Source: Marinobacter psychrophilus
Lineage (GTDB): Bacteria > Pseudomonadota > Gammaproteobacteria > Pseudomonadales > Oleiphilaceae
NCBI RefSeq assembly: GCF_001043175.1
Contig: NZ_CP011494.1
Coordinates: 3,844,001 to 3,908,000 of the forward strand
Length of the DNA stretch: 64,000 nucleotides
Direction of reading: 5' to 3'
Position numbers and translations under genes: made by a program. The notes beneath the pieces were generated by a model. That model ran no database searches. It worked only from the letters and a program-made list of their open reading frames with translations, and was not told where the DNA came from. Positions 61,526 to 64,000 of this stretch are shown here, piece after piece. The stretch's first letter is position 1. The number at the start of each line of letters is the position of its first letter.

Positions 61526-64000
61526 ATGAACATCGCACGCAGTAGTATCGAAAAACCATTGACCACCTGGTTGTTGATTCTCACCTGCCTGTTGGGTGGA
61601 ATCTGGAGCTTCTTCTCACTGGGTCGTCTGGAAGATCCAGCCTTTACGATCAAGACGGCCGTGATCGTTACGCAATACCCCGGAGCCTCAGCCGAACAGG
61701 TAGCACGGGAAGTCTCAGAACCGTTGGAGAGTGCGATTCAGAAAATCGCTGAAGTCGATCAGATCGTTTCGATCAACACCCCGGGACAATCCTTGATCGA
61801 AGTAGAGATTAAGCCGAGCATAAAAAATGATGAACTGCCGGGCATCTGGACCCTACTTCGAGCCCGTGTCTCGGATGCCACAATCTCTCTGCCACAGGGT
61901 GTCTTGCCACCGAACGTGAACGACAGTTTCGGCGATGTGTTCGGTTTGTACTTTGCGGTCATGGCTGAGGGCTTCGATGATAGTGAAGTGCATGAGCTTG
62001 CCACCTACTTACGGCGTGAGCTGCTCAGTGTGCCGGGCGTGGCCGACGTGGATCTGTCCGGTCTGCCCGAAGAGGCTATCTATGTGGAACCCGATCTGGC
62101 CTTGTTGTATAACCAAAATATTCCACCACTGGCGATCGTCGGTGCGATCGCGCAGTCCAATTCGGTGGTACCCGCAGGGGCGATCAACGATGTTCGTGTG
62201 CAAGCCCCGTACGGCTCGGACAGTGTCAGCGATATCGCAAGCCTGTCCCTCGGCGTGGGCGGTCAGGTGATCAGCCTGGCAGACATCGCCTCTGTTACAC
62301 GCTCTCGAGTTAACGATCCCTCACTGATGATTCGGCATAACGGTGCTGAGGCTTTCACCTTGGGTGTGGCAGGTTTGCAAAACGAAAATATCGTCGAGGT
62401 CGGCAAACGTGTCGAACAACGATTGACTGAGTTAAAAGCCTCCCTGCCCTACGGTGTTGAGGTCCAACCGATCTATCAGCAGCATAAAGTAGTTGAAACA
62501 GCCTCCAACGATTTTCTGGTCAATCTGGCGATGTCGGTGGCGATTGTCGTGGTGGTGTTGGCCCTGTTCATGGGTTGGCGGGCAGCAGTCGTCGTGGGCA
62601 GCACTTTGCTGCTGACGGTGGTGGGCACGCTGTTGTTCATGAAGCTGTTCTCCATCGAGATGGAACGGATTTCCCTGGGAGCATTGATCATTGCCATGGG
62701 CATGCTTGTGGACAACGCCATCGTGGTGGCCGAAGGCATGCAGACCGCTATGAAGCGGGGTCGTGCATCGCGAGAAGCGGCTCAGGAGTCGGCCTCGAAA
62801 ACCCAGATCCCCCTACTCGGTGCGACCGTGATCGGCATCATGGCCTTTGCCGCCATTGGTCTGAGCCCGGATGAAACCGGTGAGTTTCTATTCTCGCTGT
62901 TTGCCGTGATCGGCATCTCCTTGCTCCTGTCGTGGTTGCTGGCCATCACTGTCACGCCACTCTTTGGGCACTACTTCTTTCAGCAATCACTGACAGACAA
63001 TGATGATGCTTATGACGGTCCGGTGTTTCGAGGCTATGGCGCTTTGTTACGAATGGCGCTATCGGCACGATGGTCTGTGGTGGCAGGCCTTATCGTTCTT
63101 ACTGTCGTCTCGTTCGCAGGCTTTACACAGGTGAAGGATCAGTTCTTTCCGGATTCGAATACACCGTTGTTTTTCGTGAATTATAAGCTACCGCAAGGCA
63201 GCGACATTCACCGAACTTCAAGCGATCTTCAACAAATTGAAGACTGGTTGGTCGAAAGAGACGATGTAGTCTCTGTGACCAGCTTTATCGGTGATGGTGC
63301 AGCACGCTTCATGCTGACGTACCCCACCCAACGTCCTAATCCCAGCTATGGGCATCTGATCGTTCGCACCCAGAGCACCGATGATATCGCACCACTGCAA
63401 CAGGCACTTGAGGTCTACGGTCAATCGCAGCTCGTGGACGGTGAATTTCGGACCAAACGACTGCAGTTCGGGCCCGGTGGCGGGGATCCGATCCAGCTTC
63501 GCATCTCCGGACCAGATGCCACCACATTACGTGCGTTGGGCGATGAGGCCACCGCGCGTATGCAAGCCGCTTCCGATAAATTTGTCGGTATGCGCACCAA
63601 CTGGCATGAACAGGAATTGGTGATTGTGCCAGCCTATGTGAAAGCCCGCGGCGAGACCGCAGGGCTGACACGCGATGAGGTAGCGGAGACCTTGCGCTTT
63701 GCCACCGACGGTGTTGAGGCGGGCGTGTACCGTGACAACGAGCGTCAGGTGCCGATTATTGTTCGCGCTCCTTCTTCCGATGAATTCGGACTCATCGATC
63801 AGATGGCCTATTCCGAATCTGCACAGTCCATGGTCCCCATCGGTCAAGTGATCGATGGTTTTGACTATGAGATACAAGACACGCTGATTCATCGCCGCGA
63901 TCGTGTGCCCACACTCACTGTGTCCGCTGATATCTCACGTGATGCGACCGCAGCCTCTGTACATAATGCAATCCGCGCATCGGTTGAAGCGATGGCGTTA
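61526..64000 (+). CDS. RND-family efflux pump, inner-membrane subunit (partial, runs off the window)
   Basis: The first 825 codons of an RND permease are present with no stop. It starts MNIARSSIEKPLTTWLLILT. The periplasmic loop has TQYPGASAEQVAREVSEPLE, and helix 4 reads GMLVDNAIVVAEG, with the D-N pair instead of the D-D of AcrB, as in several non-HAE1 groups. Two periplasmic halves are separated by helices 2-7. Substrates are probably organic toxicants. The operon order adaptor-pump is standard; an outer-membrane channel gene would lie outside. Confidence 0.94.
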   Translation, partial: MNIARSSIEKPLTTWLLILTCLLGGIWSFFSLGRLEDPAFTIKTAVIVTQYPGASAEQVAREVSEPLESAIQKIAEVDQIVSINTPGQSLIEVEIKPSIKNDELPGIWTLLRARVSDATISLPQGVLPPNVNDSFGDVFGLYFAVMAEGFDDSEVHELATYLRRELLSVPGVADVDLSGLPEEAIYVEPDLALLYNQNIPPLAIVGAIAQSNSVVPAGAINDVRVQAPYGSDSVSDIASLSLGVGGQVISLADIASVTRSRVNDPSLMIRHNGAEAFTLGVAGLQNENIVEVGKRVEQRLTELKASLPYGVEVQPIYQQHKVVETASNDFLVNLAMSVAIVVVVLALFMGWRAAVVVGSTLLLTVVGTLLFMKLFSIEMERISLGALIIAMGMLVDNAIVVAEGMQTAMKRGRASREAAQESASKTQIPLLGATVIGIMAFAAIGLSPDETGEFLFSLFAVIGISLLLSWLLAITVTPLFGHYFFQQSLTDNDDAYDGPVFRGYGALLRMALSARWSVVAGLIVLTVVSFAGFTQVKDQFFPDSNTPLFFVNYKLPQGSDIHRTSSDLQQIEDWLVERDDVVSVTSFIGDGAARFMLTYPTQRPNPSYGHLIVRTQSTDDIAPLQQALEVYGQSQLVDGEFRTKRLQFGPGGGDPIQLRISGPDATTLRALGDEATARMQAASDKFVGMRTNWHEQELVIVPAYVKARGETAGLTRDEVAETLRFATDGVEAGVYRDNERQVPIIVRAPSSDEFGLIDQMAYSESAQSMVPIGQVIDGFDYEIQDTLIHRRDRVPTLTVSADISRDATAASVHNAIRASVEAMAL

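Overview
The window reads as the chromosome of a marine, halophilic gammaproteobacterium, most likely Marinobacter or a close relative. The base is inferred from the fused glucosylglycerol-phosphate synthase/phosphatase next to a GH13_18 phosphorylase (an arrangement known from Marinobacter), from DUF3581 and TIGR03643 family proteins, from three separate 23S rRNA methyltransferase genes (rlmE, rlmA, rlmF), and from a TRAP transporter. No tRNA, rRNA, CRISPR array or integrase gene was seen.

Region 1 (about 1-32,250) is mostly ordinary chromosomal backbone: a polytopic permease, rlmE and a SpoU methyltransferase, the peroxide defence genes ahpF and ahpC, rlmA, a ybiI-like zinc finger gene, a cold-shock gene, a dctPQM TRAP operon, a DUF1499 gene with an MscS channel, and a set of housekeeping enzymes ending in rlmF and a large GGDEF-EAL protein. 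Its most informative part is a divergent locus controlled by two TPP riboswitches. One precedes an SDR, an NtaA-type flavin monooxygenase and thiG on the minus strand; the other precedes a sodium:solute symporter on the plus strand. This looks like a thiamin salvage and synthesis module with two enzymes of unknown substrate.

Region 2 (about 32,400-36,060) is a gene graveyard. A coupled RsbQ-like hydrolase and PAS-GGDEF pair is broken by truncation, frameshifts and a stop codon; a histone-deacetylase-family gene survives only as its C-terminus; an MFS gene carries an amber codon and an apparent in-frame internal deletion. A higB toxin remnant beside an intact higA (about 27,630-28,105) belongs to the same class of decay.

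Region 3 (about 36,300-42,100) holds the compatible-solute operon: ggpPS makes glucosylglycerol and the phosphorylase can recycle it. A membrane GGDEF protein of the 7TMR-DISM type follows.

Region 4 (about 42,100-57,000) is accessory DNA. It contains ohrR/ohr, ynfA, a DapA-like aldolase, an SGNH hydrolase, an aconitase X, a Tat-exported nitroreductase with its MarR regulator, a pterin dehydratase, a PLP decarboxylase and several small genes. Between many of the minus-strand genes lie sites with integron attC architecture, some containing the upstream gene's stop codon. This looks like a gene-cassette cluster without an integrase in view. An IS1182-type remnant cuts the last attC.

Region 5 (about 57,000-64,000) has IS1182 and IS91-type transposase remnants, a TetR regulator, and the start of an RND efflux operon (adaptor plus a pump that runs off the window end).
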